In this document: piece after piece, positions 8,766-16,844 of the stretch | Numbering within the stretch: the stretch's first letter is position 1 | Layout of the letters: each line of letters begins with the position of its first letter | Source of the DNA: Listeria swaminathanii | Lineage (GTDB): Bacteria; Bacillota; Bacilli; Lactobacillales; Listeriaceae | Direction: 5' to 3' | Length of the DNA: 64,000 nucleotides | NCBI RefSeq assembly: GCF_014229645.1 | Contig: NZ_JAATOD010000001.1 | Location: forward strand, 372,001 to 436,000 | The notes under the pieces: generated by a model | The model's input: the letters and a program-made list of their open reading frames with translations, nothing else | Databases searched by the model: none | What the model was told of the DNA's origin: nothing | Program-made: the position numbers and the translations under genes

Positions 8766-9392
8766 TTAAAAGATTTTAGCTAACTCGACTGCTTCTTTTG
8801 CACCAGCAGAGATAATATCTTTTGCTTGATCAGGTTTTGCATTGTGGCCTTCTACGATAACCATTTCTGGCGCAGAGATACCAAAGTGAGCAAGCACATT
8901 TTTTACGTAGCTAAGGGACATTTCAAAGCCTTGCATTGGGCCATCAGAATAAATACCACCACGAGCGTTAAGCAGCGCGATTTTTTTATCAGAAACTAAG
9001 CCAACTGGACCGTTTGCAGTGTATTTGAATGTTTTGCCAGCTTGATTTAAATAGAATAAGTACGTTAAAAATTGAGCTGGAATGCTGAAGTTCCAAAGTG
9101 GGAACGCCATAACGATTTTGTCAGCTGCTAAAAATTGATCCAAATAGCTATTCGCGATATCAGCTAAGCGTTTTTCGTCTAGGCTTAAAGATTCACCAGC
9201 TGCTTCTTTATGTAATCCACTCATCATTGTTACATCATAATAAGGTAGATCCGCTTCAAATAAATCTAGTTCTGTTACATTATCGTCCGGATGGGACTTT
9301 TTGTATTCAGTTAGGAAAATTTCGTATAGTGCCACACTGACTGAGCGTTCGGCAGGTAAACCATTTGCTTTGATGAAAAGTACGTTTGTCAT
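8766..9392 (-). CDS. azoR: FMN-dependent NADH-azoreductase
   Basis: This 208-residue flavodoxin-fold protein belongs to the AzoR/AcpD family, which reduces azo compounds and quinones with NADH. It shows the N-terminal phosphate-binding strand-loop (VLFIKANGLPAERSVS), the PLWNFSIPAQF motif that contacts FMN, and the ARGGIY loop. Length is normal for the family. It is divergent from a marR/oxidoreductase operon, which suggests shared control by quinone or electrophile stress. An inverted repeat lies in the shared region at 9449-9490. From memory it matches lmo0611. Confidence 0.92.
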   Translation of the reverse strand: MTNVLFIKANGLPAERSVSVALYEIFLTEYKKSHPDDNVTELDLFEADLPYYDVTMMSGLHKEAAGESLSLDEKRLADIANSYLDQFLAADKIVMAFPLWNFSIPAQFLTYLFYLNQAGKTFKYTANGPVGLVSDKKIALLNARGGIYSDGPMQGFEMSLSYVKNVLAHFGISAPEMVIVEGHNAKPDQAKDIISAGAKEAVELAKIF

Positions 9393-9448
9393 TACATCTT
9401 GCCTCCATTTTAAATTAAATTATCTATTAAGTGTAGCGTATTTTGGTT

Positions 9449-9490
9449 ATTAGCGGCAAGTAAATTGCTTACAAAAAATTAGCCGCTAAT
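9449..9490. repeat. 9-bp inverted repeat in the azoR/marR intergenic region
   Basis: ATTAGCGGC (9449-9457) is mirrored by GCCGCTAAT (9482-9490) with 24 nt between. It sits upstream of azoR and just before the marR promoter, so it could be an operator for either direction. GC-rich half sites are unusual in this AT-rich background. Confidence 0.5.
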
Positions 9491-9505
9491 TTTTGAGCAG
9501 ATATT

Positions 9506-9533
9506 TTGTGCTTTTTAAAAGGAGGCGTATAAT
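9506..9533 (+). promoter_or_regulatory. Promoter of the marR-oxidoreductase operon
   Basis: TTGTGC (9506-9511) and TATAAT (9528-9533) are separated by 16 nt; the expected start is near 9540. The frame is open upstream of this promoter, but translation must begin downstream of it. Confidence 0.6.
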
Positions 9534-9562
9534 AGTTGATATATCATTTGACATGTCAACTA
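9533..9562. promoter_or_regulatory. Nested palindromes at the marR transcription start (putative operator)
   Basis: TAGTTGA (9533-9539) and TCAACTA (9556-9562) form an outer inverted repeat. Inside lie two palindromes, TGATATATCA (9537-9546) and TTGACATGTCAA (9548-9559). They overlap the end of the -10 box and the predicted start site, a classical autorepressor position for a MarR protein. Confidence 0.6.
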
Positions 9563-9576
9563 TGGAGGTGAGAACG

Positions 9577-10017
9577 CTGAAACCATGTACAGAACGATCA
9601 GAATTACTTTACCGGATGCATTTGTTATCCAAGGAAATTAGCCATGTGTTTGAACAACAAACGAATATGAGTTTTACTAAAGTAGAGATTTTATTTCATA
9701 TTCAACAAACACCCGGCCAAAGCCAAAATCGTTTGAAAGAAAAACTTTATATCGATTCGGCAAGTATTACCCGTCATTTGAAGCGAATGGAAGAACAAGG
9801 ACTAATCGTTCGGAAAAAGCAAGACGAGAATAAGCGTTATACGTATTTATTTTTAACACCAGCTGGCGAGGCAGAACTAGCTTCCTTACTTTTGGAAAAA
9901 GAAAAATTCCAGAGAGAGGCGTTAGAAGCATTTTCAGAGGAAGAAGTTAGCGCATTACTAAAATCAGTCACAAAAATGATGAATAATGTAGAGAAAATGG
10001 AGGAGAAGTTAAAATGA
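9577..10017 (+). CDS. MarR family regulator, probably initiated at a CTG codon
   Basis: This MarR-type winged-helix protein has 146 residues if started at CTG 9577. The HTH is QSQNRLKEKLYIDSASITRHL and the wing motif is DENKRYTY. An open frame extends upstream to 9493, but those codons precede the promoter (9506-9533). The only good ribosome-binding site, GGAGGTG at 9564-9570, is 8 nt from CTG 9577. In-frame ATGs at 9553 and 9562 lack such a site, and GTG 9568 lies inside it. The stop overlaps the oxidoreductase start (ATGA), so the two are co-translated. From memory it matches lmo0612. Confidence 0.85.
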   Translation: MKPCTERSELLYRMHLLSKEISHVFEQQTNMSFTKVEILFHIQQTPGQSQNRLKEKLYIDSASITRHLKRMEEQGLIVRKKQDENKRYTYLFLTPAGEAELASLLLEKEKFQREALEAFSEEEVSALLKSVTKMMNNVEKMEEKLK

Positions 10018-10955
10018 AAGCAGTTGTAATTGAAAATTATGGTGGTAAAGAAGAGTTAAAAGAAAAAGAAGTAGCAATGCCAAAAGCGGGAAAAAATCAA
10101 GTTATTGTAAAAGAAGCAGCAACATCGATTAACCCGATTGATTGGAAACTTCGTGAAGGATATTTAAAACAAATGATGGACTGGGAATTCCCAATTATTT
10201 TAGGATGGGACGTAGCGGGTGTTATTTCAGAAGTTGGTGAAGGCGTTACAGATTGGAAAGTTGGCGATGAAGTATTTGCCCGCCCTGAAACGACTCGTTT
10301 TGGTACGTATGCCGAATATACAGCAGTTGACGATCACTTACTTGCACCACTTCCAGAAGGTATTAGTTTTGAAGAAGCGGCATCTATTCCACTAGCAGGC
10401 TTAACTGCATGGCAAGCATTGTTCGATCATGCCAAACTGCAAAAAGGTGAAAAAGTCTTGATTCATGCGGGTGCTGGCGGTGTTGGAACACTTGCGATTC
10501 AACTTGCAAAACATGCTGGAGCAGAAGTAATCACAACAGCTAGTGCGAAAAACCACGAATTACTTAAATCACTTGGAGCAGACCAAGTCATTGATTATAA
10601 AGAAGTTAATTTTAAAGATGTCCTTTCTGATATCGATGTCGTGTTTGACACAATGGGCGGCCAAATCGAAACAGACAGCTACGATGTATTAAAAGAAGGA
10701 ACAGGACGTTTAGTTAGTATCGTTGGGATTTCAAATGAAGATCGTGCGAAAGAAAAAAATGTAACAGCAACTGGAATTTGGCTTCAACCAAACGGCGAAC
10801 AGTTGAAAGAACTAGGAAAATTACTTGCTGATAAAACAGTTAAACCAATCGTTGGCGCAACTTTCCCATTCTCTGAAAAAGGTGTTTTCGATGCCCATGC
10901 ATTAAGCGAAACGCACCATGCGGTAGGAAAAATAGTCATTTCATTTAATAAATAA
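10014..10955 (+). CDS. Zinc-independent MDR-type quinone oxidoreductase
   Basis: This 313-residue medium-chain dehydrogenase/reductase has an N-terminal GroES-like fold (IVKEAATSINPIDWKLREG) and a Rossmann fold with HAGAGGVG (about 154-161) for NADPH. The zinc-ligand Cys/His pattern of alcohol dehydrogenases is absent, which points to the QOR/zeta-crystallin branch that reduces quinones or alpha,beta-unsaturated carbonyls. Its start overlaps the marR stop. With the divergent azoreductase this forms a plausible electrophile or quinone detoxification locus. Confidence 0.9.
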   Translation: MKAVVIENYGGKEELKEKEVAMPKAGKNQVIVKEAATSINPIDWKLREGYLKQMMDWEFPIILGWDVAGVISEVGEGVTDWKVGDEVFARPETTRFGTYAEYTAVDDHLLAPLPEGISFEEAASIPLAGLTAWQALFDHAKLQKGEKVLIHAGAGGVGTLAIQLAKHAGAEVITTASAKNHELLKSLGADQVIDYKEVNFKDVLSDIDVVFDTMGGQIETDSYDVLKEGTGRLVSIVGISNEDRAKEKNVTATGIWLQPNGEQLKELGKLLADKTVKPIVGATFPFSEKGVFDAHALSETHHAVGKIVISFNK

Positions 10956-10965
10956 GATTTTCGAG

Positions 10966-10995
10966 AAGCTAGATGCTGTCATCTAGCTTTTTTTG
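10966..10995 (+). terminator. Terminator after the oxidoreductase
   Basis: AAGCTAGATG / CATCTAGCTT with a 4-nt loop, followed by a T tract. Confidence 0.88.
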
Positions 10996-10999
10996 TTGT

Positions 11000-11028
11000 T
11001 TGCTGGAACATGGTAGATGGGCTATAAT
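11000..11028 (+). promoter_or_regulatory. Plus-strand promoter directed antisense to the 81-residue gene
   Basis: TTGCTG (11000-11005), 17 nt, TATAAT (11023-11028). The next plus-strand gene begins only at 11403, so a transcript from here would run antisense through the gene at 11054-11299 and could be a long leader of the phosphodiesterase gene. No terminator is seen in between. Confidence 0.5.
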
Positions 11029-11053
11029 AGCAAAAAAAGGTGGGACGGGGATT

Positions 11054-11299
11054 TTATTCTTCTATAAGAAAAGCAAGGTCACTCGCGACTTCTAAATCAC
11101 TAAGTTGTTTCGCGATAATATCCGCGCCAGTATTTAGAAAGATAGCCATTTGACTGAGAACGCGAAGGCTAATATCAGAAGTGCGAATATCTTTGTTGAT
11201 GAGTTTTTGCAAAGTTCCTTTTTTTAAACGAGTATTTGATTCGATATCAGTGGCAGTAATTTGATTATTTGCTAACAATTGTTCAATCGGATGCATCAT
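11054..11299 (-). CDS. Small helix-turn-helix-like protein of unknown function
   Basis: This 81-residue protein carries a region resembling a Cro/XRE-type helix-turn-helix: IEQLLANNQITATDIESNT, then a recognition-like GTLQKLINK segment. The tail (LNTGADIIAKQL) is amphipathic. It is too short for a full repressor with an effector domain. Start is ATG 11299 or 11296 after GAGGTGAA. Its promoter region faces the phosphodiesterase gene, and a plus-strand promoter at 11000-11028 could produce antisense RNA. I do not recognise a named family. Confidence 0.75.
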   Translation of the reverse strand: MMHPIEQLLANNQITATDIESNTRLKKGTLQKLINKDIRTSDISLRVLSQMAIFLNTGADIIAKQLSDLEVASDLAFLIEE

Positions 11300-11402
11300 T
11301 TCACCTCATTTTAATAGTTAACTTTATGAATTAATTATAACTAAATTTGCTTCTAGGATAAACTATAAAGCCTTGAAAATCGAATGAAAAAGGGAGAAGC
11401 AA

Positions 11403-13154
11403 ATGAACGATTTAAAAGACAGTTTTAAAGTTTTGTATCAATTTAAGACAGATTATCTCAAAGTAACATTATTATTAACAATTTTGCAGGCGTTTGTGAT
11501 TGGACCATTTATTTATTATTTCTTTTTCTTTATTCTGCGGATTATTGGCGTGCCAGGTATTACAGACGCTAATCTAGGAGAGGTGTTTTCAAGTCCAGTT
11601 GCCGTCGTTATGTTGCTGATTTTAGCTCTACTGATTTTACTGTTTGTTTATTATGAACTGGGTTTCTTTATAATGATGGCGATTTATCAATTGCGAGGAG
11701 AGTCCTATACTGTTTTCAAAATCATTCAGAGACTCAACGTAAAAGCGAAATACTTTCTTAGTTATCAAGCGATTTATTTTTTGCTATATTTCTTTTTACT
11801 TTTACCAATTGCCGGATTATCTTTACCGATTACGATAACAGAAAATCTTTATTTACCACATTTTATTACAGACGAATTGATGAAAACGACGACGGGAACA
11901 TGGCTTTATGTTATTGCAATTGCACTTATATTTTACATTAGCGCCAGACTAGTGTTTGCTTTGCCATATTTTATTGAAGACAAGTCGCTTAAAATTAACG
12001 GAGCAATCCAAAAAAGCTGGAAATACCCGCAAAAACGCTTATTTTTCATGCTGCTAAAATGGGTTTTAATAATTGTGGTGATTGGCTTTCTAGTATCGAT
12101 TATTGCAACGATTATTATGTTACCGCTACTCTTAGTAGAAAAAACAAATCCGGGAATTGCAATGGTAACAGCTGGCATCACTTTGACTATACTTCAAGTT
12201 ATCGGTTTCTTTGTCGCGGGTATTTTTCAAGGGATCATTGCGCAATTATTAGTGAAAAATGCTTTCTCTATGCAAGGGCAGCCAGTTTCAGCGGCACGTA
12301 GTCAGTTTCCACATAAAAAGCGATTTATTATTGTCGGGGTGCTCGTTTTCCTTATTTTTAGCACTTTTAATATTTATGCAGTGAATGCGACTTTATATGA
12401 ACCAAACACGAAAATAATTGCTCACCGCGGTGATACGATGCATGCTGTGGAAAATACAGTGGAAGCCATCGAATCAGCTGCAAAAGCCGGGGCGGATTAT
12501 AGCGAAATTGATATTCAAGAGACGAAAGACCACCAATTTGTTGTTTTCCATGATATGACACTTAGACGGCTTGCGGGAAGTTCGAGGCGAGTAGCGGATA
12601 TGACTTTAAAAGAATTACAACAAACCGAAGTAACTAGCGGCGACTATTCCTCCCATATAGCTTCTCTCGATGAAATTATCAAGGCTGCGAAAAAGAATAA
12701 GATAGATTTGCTCGTGGAAGTGAAGTTGCACGGCGGGGAATCAAGCGATATGGTAAAACGACTTGTCACATTGCTCCAAAAAGAAAAAGTAACGGATAAG
12801 TATTTAGTCCAATCGCTAAACCAGCCCGTTATGGAGGAGATAGAACAAGCCGATCCTACAATAAAAACGGGCATCATTTTGGCGCTCAATATAGGAAACT
12901 TACCAAAAACATCGGCAGATTTTATCGTTTTAGAAGATTTTTCCATTAATAAACGATTACTAACACAAGCCAAACAAAACAACAAAATGGTGTTCGTTTG
13001 GACAGTGAATAAAGAAAAGCTAATGCAAATGTATTTACGGAAAAACGTAGATGGGATTATCACCAATTATCCTAAAAAGGCGATAGAACTTAGAGAGTCC
13101 TTTAATGAGAATGATTCCTTGCGAAGTCGTATTGAAAATAGGTTAGGATTTTAG
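11403..13154 (+). CDS. Membrane glycerophosphodiester phosphodiesterase
   Basis: This 583-residue fusion has an N-terminal membrane domain of six to eight helices (residues 1-330, of the type attached to GDPDs) and a C-terminal GDPD TIM-barrel (about 338-570). Catalytic landmarks are IIAHRGD with ENT (metal/acid-base His), EIDIQ, and VVFHD. Members hydrolyse glycerophosphodiesters; membrane-fused forms may act on lipid or teichoic-acid-derived glycerophosphate. The start is ATG 11403 after AAAGGGAGAAG. It is followed by a bidirectional terminator. Confidence 0.92.
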   Translation: MNDLKDSFKVLYQFKTDYLKVTLLLTILQAFVIGPFIYYFFFFILRIIGVPGITDANLGEVFSSPVAVVMLLILALLILLFVYYELGFFIMMAIYQLRGESYTVFKIIQRLNVKAKYFLSYQAIYFLLYFFLLLPIAGLSLPITITENLYLPHFITDELMKTTTGTWLYVIAIALIFYISARLVFALPYFIEDKSLKINGAIQKSWKYPQKRLFFMLLKWVLIIVVIGFLVSIIATIIMLPLLLVEKTNPGIAMVTAGITLTILQVIGFFVAGIFQGIIAQLLVKNAFSMQGQPVSAARSQFPHKKRFIIVGVLVFLIFSTFNIYAVNATLYEPNTKIIAHRGDTMHAVENTVEAIESAAKAGADYSEIDIQETKDHQFVVFHDMTLRRLAGSSRRVADMTLKELQQTEVTSGDYSSHIASLDEIIKAAKKNKIDLLVEVKLHGGESSDMVKRLVTLLQKEKVTDKYLVQSLNQPVMEEIEQADPTIKTGIILALNIGNLPKTSADFIVLEDFSINKRLLTQAKQNNKMVFVWTVNKEKLMQMYLRKNVDGIITNYPKKAIELRESFNENDSLRSRIENRLGF

Positions 13155-13155
13155 A

Positions 13156-13199
13156 CAAAAAGAATCCGCAAACAATGACTGTTTGCGGACGATTCTTAT
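13156..13199. terminator. Bidirectional terminator between phosphodiesterase and lipoprotein genes
   Basis: CCGCAAACA (13166-13174) pairs with TGTTTGCGG (13180-13188), extended by AGAAT/ATTCT, with T or A runs on both sides of two convergent genes. Confidence 0.8.
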
Positions 13200-13690
13200 T
13201 TTAACTCAAATGATTTTTTAACTGAGTTTTTGCTGAAGCTGATTAATTCTTTTGCTTCTACATCGACTTTGTTTTGTGTATCTTGTAGTGTGTAAGTACT
13301 TGTTACTTCTAAGCTTCCACCAGGTTGTACATCTTTTTCAGAACCACCAAGGCCACCATCTGCTGCGACAGTTGTTGTTAATTGAGTACCATTTTGGAAT
13401 GCTTGTTGATCAATAGCTACCATGAAAGAAATATTTTCTTTGCTGTTGTTCGTGAATTTTGTTTTGACTGCAATAGCATCTTTACCTGATAAATCCTTAA
13501 CTACTTCTGAGCTAAGAATTTCTACTTTGTAATCCCCAAGTTCATTGGAATCTGCTTTCTTTTTCGTCTCAGCTTTAGCTGTCTCTTTTTTGTCCGTGCT
13601 TGCTTTATCTTCTGTCCCACCACATGCAGTTAGTGCTAGGGCAAAAGTAATAATCCCCATTAATAATAAAACGCTTTTCAATTTCTTCAT
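13196..13690 (-). CDS. Secreted lipoprotein of the DUF5067/DUF4352 type
   Basis: This 164-residue protein has a type II signal peptide ending in lipobox LTAC with lipidated Cys23, then a Lys/Thr/Asp-rich linker (about 24-50) and a beta-rich domain (about 51-164). The pattern YKVEILSS...KDAIAVKTKFTNNSKEN...FQNG is that of DUF5067/DUF4352 immunoglobulin-like lipoproteins. It should be anchored on the outer face of the membrane. Function is unknown. The start is well supported by GAAGGAGAG. Confidence 0.88.
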   Translation of the reverse strand: MKKLKSVLLLMGIITFALALTACGGTEDKASTDKKETAKAETKKKADSNELGDYKVEILSSEVVKDLSGKDAIAVKTKFTNNSKENISFMVAIDQQAFQNGTQLTTTVAADGGLGGSEKDVQPGGSLEVTSTYTLQDTQNKVDVEAKELISFSKNSVKKSFELK

Positions 13691-13769
13691 TTTCTTCTCT
13701 CCTTCATCTTTTATCTGTCTCTATTAGACCATGCGGAGATAATAAAAGTCCTATGCAGTGGGCATAGGA

Positions 13770-14912
13770 CTAGGAAAAGATTTCGTTATAAACACCATAA
13801 ATAGTTACACAAACGATAATATAAATGACTATTCCTGCTTTTCTTGTACCAGGAGATGGTGATTTAAGTAAAGGTAATTTGGACCAAATACCACAGAGAT
13901 TAGTAAAAATGACAAAAGCAGGAACGATTAGGAAAAAGTTACTGAAAAAGTTTACTGTATGAGACATTTTAACGCCATCAGCTGGTGGGCTGAATAAGCC
14001 GAATATCAAGAACATATAACCAAATACAGCAACGACCATTTTCCACGGGCGACCAGTTCTAAAACCGGGAATATGTTTATACCATGGAATAAAGTCGTGT
14101 TCATAGTCCTCTGTTAAATCTTCCCAATTCGTTTCAGAAGTAAAGTCGTCTGTTGTGGTGAAATCGGATAATTCAGAAACGTAGCTTGGGCCAAGTGAGT
14201 CATTTTTGACGGCTGTCCGGAAATCTTGAATGGTTTGATATCGTTGTTCTGGATCAAAGGCGGCAGCTTGCATCGCTATTTTTTCAAGCGAAGTAGCATT
14301 TTCTTTATCAGGTAAGGTGTTTTCCCCAAGCAAAAGCTCTAGCATAAGAACGCCGATGCTGTAAATATCTGAGCGCGCGTCTGTTTGCGAATAGCCGTAT
14401 TGTTCTGGGGCAGCGTAGCCAATTGTTCCGAGGTTCACTGTGTCTTGATTTTTGCCGACTTCAAAGACACGGGAAGCGTCAAAATCAATTAATTTCAATA
14501 CGCCATCGCTAGAAATCATAATGTTGGATGGTTTAATATCGCGGTGAATAATTGCATTTGCATGTAATTCAGTGAGTGCGTCGGACAACATCAACATGAG
14601 CCGCGTCACTTCATCCGCATCAAATGACGTATTTGCTTTCATTAAATCTGCTAAATTTTTACCGTTTATGTATTCTTCATACACAATTAATTGATTACCA
14701 TTTGGAATCAGTACTTCGATTTTGGGTAAGTATTTGCTAGATAAATTTTTAAGCTGCTCAATCACAGGGGCGAAGCTGATTGGAATTATTTTACGTACGA
14801 ATAATTCTCCAGTGGATGTATTTCTCGTTAGCACAGCAGGGTTTTCTTTATTATTTAGATTATCTAATTCTTTATATTGTTCTTCTATAAAAGCGAGTGT
14901 CATTTCTCCCAT
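13770..14912 (-). CDS. Membrane-anchored Ser/Thr protein kinase-like protein
   Basis: This 380-residue protein has a kinase domain at about 20-235. It shows a VRK lysine, HRDIKPSN catalytic loop (about 122-129), metal site IDFDASR (DFD instead of DFG), activation-end GTIGYAAPEQYG and an SDIYSIGVLMLELL helix. A normal glycine-rich loop is not evident. Residues 290-380 contain about three TM helices, so the kinase sits at the inner membrane face. It is divergent from the helix-turn-helix gene at 15019, a pairing I recall for related kinases in Firmicutes. From memory it is lmo0618. Substrates unknown. Confidence 0.88.
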   Translation of the reverse strand: MGEMTLAFIEEQYKELDNLNNKENPAVLTRNTSTGELFVRKIIPISFAPVIEQLKNLSSKYLPKIEVLIPNGNQLIVYEEYINGKNLADLMKANTSFDADEVTRLMLMLSDALTELHANAIIHRDIKPSNIMISSDGVLKLIDFDASRVFEVGKNQDTVNLGTIGYAAPEQYGYSQTDARSDIYSIGVLMLELLLGENTLPDKENATSLEKIAMQAAAFDPEQRYQTIQDFRTAVKNDSLGPSYVSELSDFTTTDDFTSETNWEDLTEDYEHDFIPWYKHIPGFRTGRPWKMVVAVFGYMFLIFGLFSPPADGVKMSHTVNFFSNFFLIVPAFVIFTNLCGIWSKLPLLKSPSPGTRKAGIVIYIIVCVTIYGVYNEIFS

Positions 14913-15018
14913 TTATCAAAAATCCCTTCTACACTTTATAGTAAAATTATAGCATGAAGCATAGTAGTCGGGTATATATTTCGTGATATAATGAAAAAAA
15001 CAGTTGGGGGTGTGCCTT

Positions 15019-15474
15019 ATGGATGGGGAAAAAGAGACAAGTAAATTGCTTCATGAATTAAAAAAAGCGACCAATTTACGCCAAGTATTAGATGAAAACG
15101 AGGCGGAATTTAAATCAAGCGAAATGGTTACATATTTAAAAGAATTACTAGCAGAGAAAAAATTAACGAAAGCAAGCGTCATTCGTGCGGCTAGACTCCA
15201 TGAAACATATGGATATCAAATTTTCAGTGGGGTTAGAAGACCATCACGCGACCGAACAATCGCTCTTTCTTTTGGATTTCAATTATCAGGATTAGAGGCA
15301 AGCAGATTGTTAAAATATACAGAATATCCTCCATTGTATGCAAAAAATCGGCGGGATGCGATTATTATTTTCGCCTTAGACCATGGCTACACACTAGACC
15401 AAACCAATGATTCTTTATACGATCTAGAAGAAGCATTGATTGAAACATATAAAGAAGAAAAACCACTTGTTTAG
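15019..15474 (+). CDS. Kinase-associated helix-turn-helix-like protein
   Basis: This 151-residue protein starts at ATG 15019, 6 nt after GGGGGTG. An upstream in-frame TTG at 15004 precedes that site and is unlikely. The middle part (KKLTKASVIRAARLHETYG, then YQIFSGVRRPSRDRTIALSF) resembles a DNA-binding HTH. It is followed by a helical C-terminus with RRDAIIIFALDHG. Such proteins commonly neighbour bacterial Ser/Thr kinases, as here. An extended -10 element (TGATATAAT) ends at 14992. A role as transcription factor or kinase partner is inference. Confidence 0.8.
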   Translation: MDGEKETSKLLHELKKATNLRQVLDENEAEFKSSEMVTYLKELLAEKKLTKASVIRAARLHETYGYQIFSGVRRPSRDRTIALSFGFQLSGLEASRLLKYTEYPPLYAKNRRDAIIIFALDHGYTLDQTNDSLYDLEEALIETYKEEKPLV

Positions 15475-15495
15475 ATTTAACTAGAAATCGGGTAT
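15469..15495 (+). promoter_or_regulatory. SigB-type promoter candidate
   Basis: GTTTAG (15469-15474), 15 nt, GGGTAT (15490-15495) matches the general stress sigma factor consensus GTTT-N(13-17)-GGGWAT. It lies upstream of the DUF1398 gene at 15530. The -35 overlaps the stop of the previous gene. A TATAAT also overlaps the -10, so SigA use is possible. Confidence 0.6.
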
Positions 15496-15529
15496 AATTT
15501 AGGGAGACCTAAATGATTGGAGACTAGTT

Positions 15530-15922
15530 ATGATAAATGAACAAACAATTTTACAAGCAGCAACAAGCGAAAAAAACGCCGGAGACTTTCCTAAAGTAGT
15601 TCAAGGTTTCAAAGATCTAGGCGTAACTAAATATCAATTTTTAGTACAAAAGGGCGTTTATGTCTTTTGGGATGAAACTGATACTCGAGTAGAATCTAAA
15701 CTAAATGGCGTTTCTATGCCTGTCGCAGAAGAAATTTCAAGCGAGAAAATGAAAGATGCCATCAAACAAGCACAAGCGGGGAAAATAGATTTTGAAATGT
15801 TTATTAAACTAGCTGGGTTAGCAGGTGTCGGACTGTGGGAAGCTGATTTAACTGCAATGAAAGTAACCTATATAGATAATGCTGGAAATGATCTAGTCGT
15901 TGAACCAATTCCAAGCGTTTAA
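15530..15922 (+). CDS. DUF1398 family protein
   Basis: This 130-residue soluble protein matches the DUF1398 (YbcV-like) pattern. It has an N-terminal helix pair, a KYQFLVQKGVYVFWD hairpin, an EEISSEKMKDAIKQAQAG helix and the conserved FEMFIKLAGLAGVGLWEADL segment. Biochemical function is not known. A SigB-like promoter precedes it (15469-15495), suggesting stress induction. A terminator follows. Confidence 0.85.
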   Translation: MINEQTILQAATSEKNAGDFPKVVQGFKDLGVTKYQFLVQKGVYVFWDETDTRVESKLNGVSMPVAEEISSEKMKDAIKQAQAGKIDFEMFIKLAGLAGVGLWEADLTAMKVTYIDNAGNDLVVEPIPSV

Positions 15923-15927
15923 AATGT

Positions 15928-15955
15928 AAAAGACAATAGCTTATTGTCTTTTTTT
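15928..15955 (+). terminator. Terminator after DUF1398 gene
   Basis: AAAAGACAATA / TATTGTCTTTT hairpin with a very short loop and T tract. Confidence 0.82.
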
Positions 15956-16018
15956 AGTATTTTTAAATTTAGGAATTATGTTATGCTGAGAAGGGTGAAA
16001 GAAGAGAGGTAAAGTATA

Positions 16019-16759
16019 ATGGATATGATCACATACTTTCTAATTGCACTAGGTACAAGTGTTGTAGGGAGTTTTTTAGGGATTGGTGGCGGAGTTATTC
16101 TTTTGCCAATTCTGCTATTAATGGGTGTTTCTCAAGGAACGGCGGCCTTTAGTTCTGCGCTGACAGTATTCACGATGGCGATTTTCACTTGCAGCATTTA
16201 CTATAAGAGAAAGCAAGGGGATGTAGGATTGGCGCTGAAAATCGCCGTAACTAGTATTCCGACGACTTTTCTTGGTGCGATGGTAAATCAAATGTTGCCG
16301 GAAGCGGTGTATCGTTTTCTATATGGCGCGTTAATCGTTGTTTTACTTGGGATAATGATTTGGAAAAAGAAACGAAATGATGAAAAACCACATTTTCTAA
16401 GTGAATATCGAATAATTCCGTATGTTTTCGGGGTGATTATCGGATTTTTAGCTGGTTTGTTTGGAATTGGCGGAGGACCAATCGTCATACCGATTTTATT
16501 ATTAATCTTTATGTTAAGCCAAAAGACAGCATCAGCGACATCTAGTTACGTGACCTTACTGACATCACTCGCAAGCATTGGGTCGTATGCGCTCATTGGT
16601 GGAAGCGATTTTTCAATTGGGATTTACATGATACCGGGAGCGATAATTGGTGCGCTCATTGGAACGCGTTTAAATAAACTCTTAGATGAAAAATGGATTG
16701 CTATTTTATTCAACATTTTACTTATAGCCCTTTTTGCTTTAAATTTAATTAAAAATTAA
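16019..16759 (+). CDS. TSUP/TauE-SafE family membrane transporter
   Basis: This 246-residue protein has about eight TM helices arranged as two related halves. Each half carries the family glycine motif (SFLGIGGGVILLPILL near residue 18; AGLFGIGGGPIVIPILL near 147). The family moves sulfite, sulfoacetate or other organic anions; substrate cannot be told from sequence. The start is ATG 16019 after AGAGAGGT. It forms a single-gene unit ending in a terminator. Confidence 0.92.
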   Translation: MDMITYFLIALGTSVVGSFLGIGGGVILLPILLLMGVSQGTAAFSSALTVFTMAIFTCSIYYKRKQGDVGLALKIAVTSIPTTFLGAMVNQMLPEAVYRFLYGALIVVLLGIMIWKKKRNDEKPHFLSEYRIIPYVFGVIIGFLAGLFGIGGGPIVIPILLLIFMLSQKTASATSSYVTLLTSLASIGSYALIGGSDFSIGIYMIPGAIIGALIGTRLNKLLDEKWIAILFNILLIALFALNLIKN

Positions 16760-16763
16760 TTCG

Positions 16764-16792
16764 AAACAAGCTATCAAGGTAGCTTGTTTTTT
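16764..16792 (+). terminator. Terminator after TSUP transporter gene
   Basis: ACAAGCTA / TAGCTTGT stem, 6-nt loop, T6 tract. Confidence 0.85.
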
Positions 16793-16844
16793 GTTGTCCC
16801 AAGCGATTTTATGTTAAGCTTAAAAAGAGTAGGAGGGATGAAGC

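Noticed and set aside
12367..13066. Minus-strand ORFs in the phosphodiesterase gene
   Set aside because: The plus strand encodes an intact catalytic domain with all motifs.
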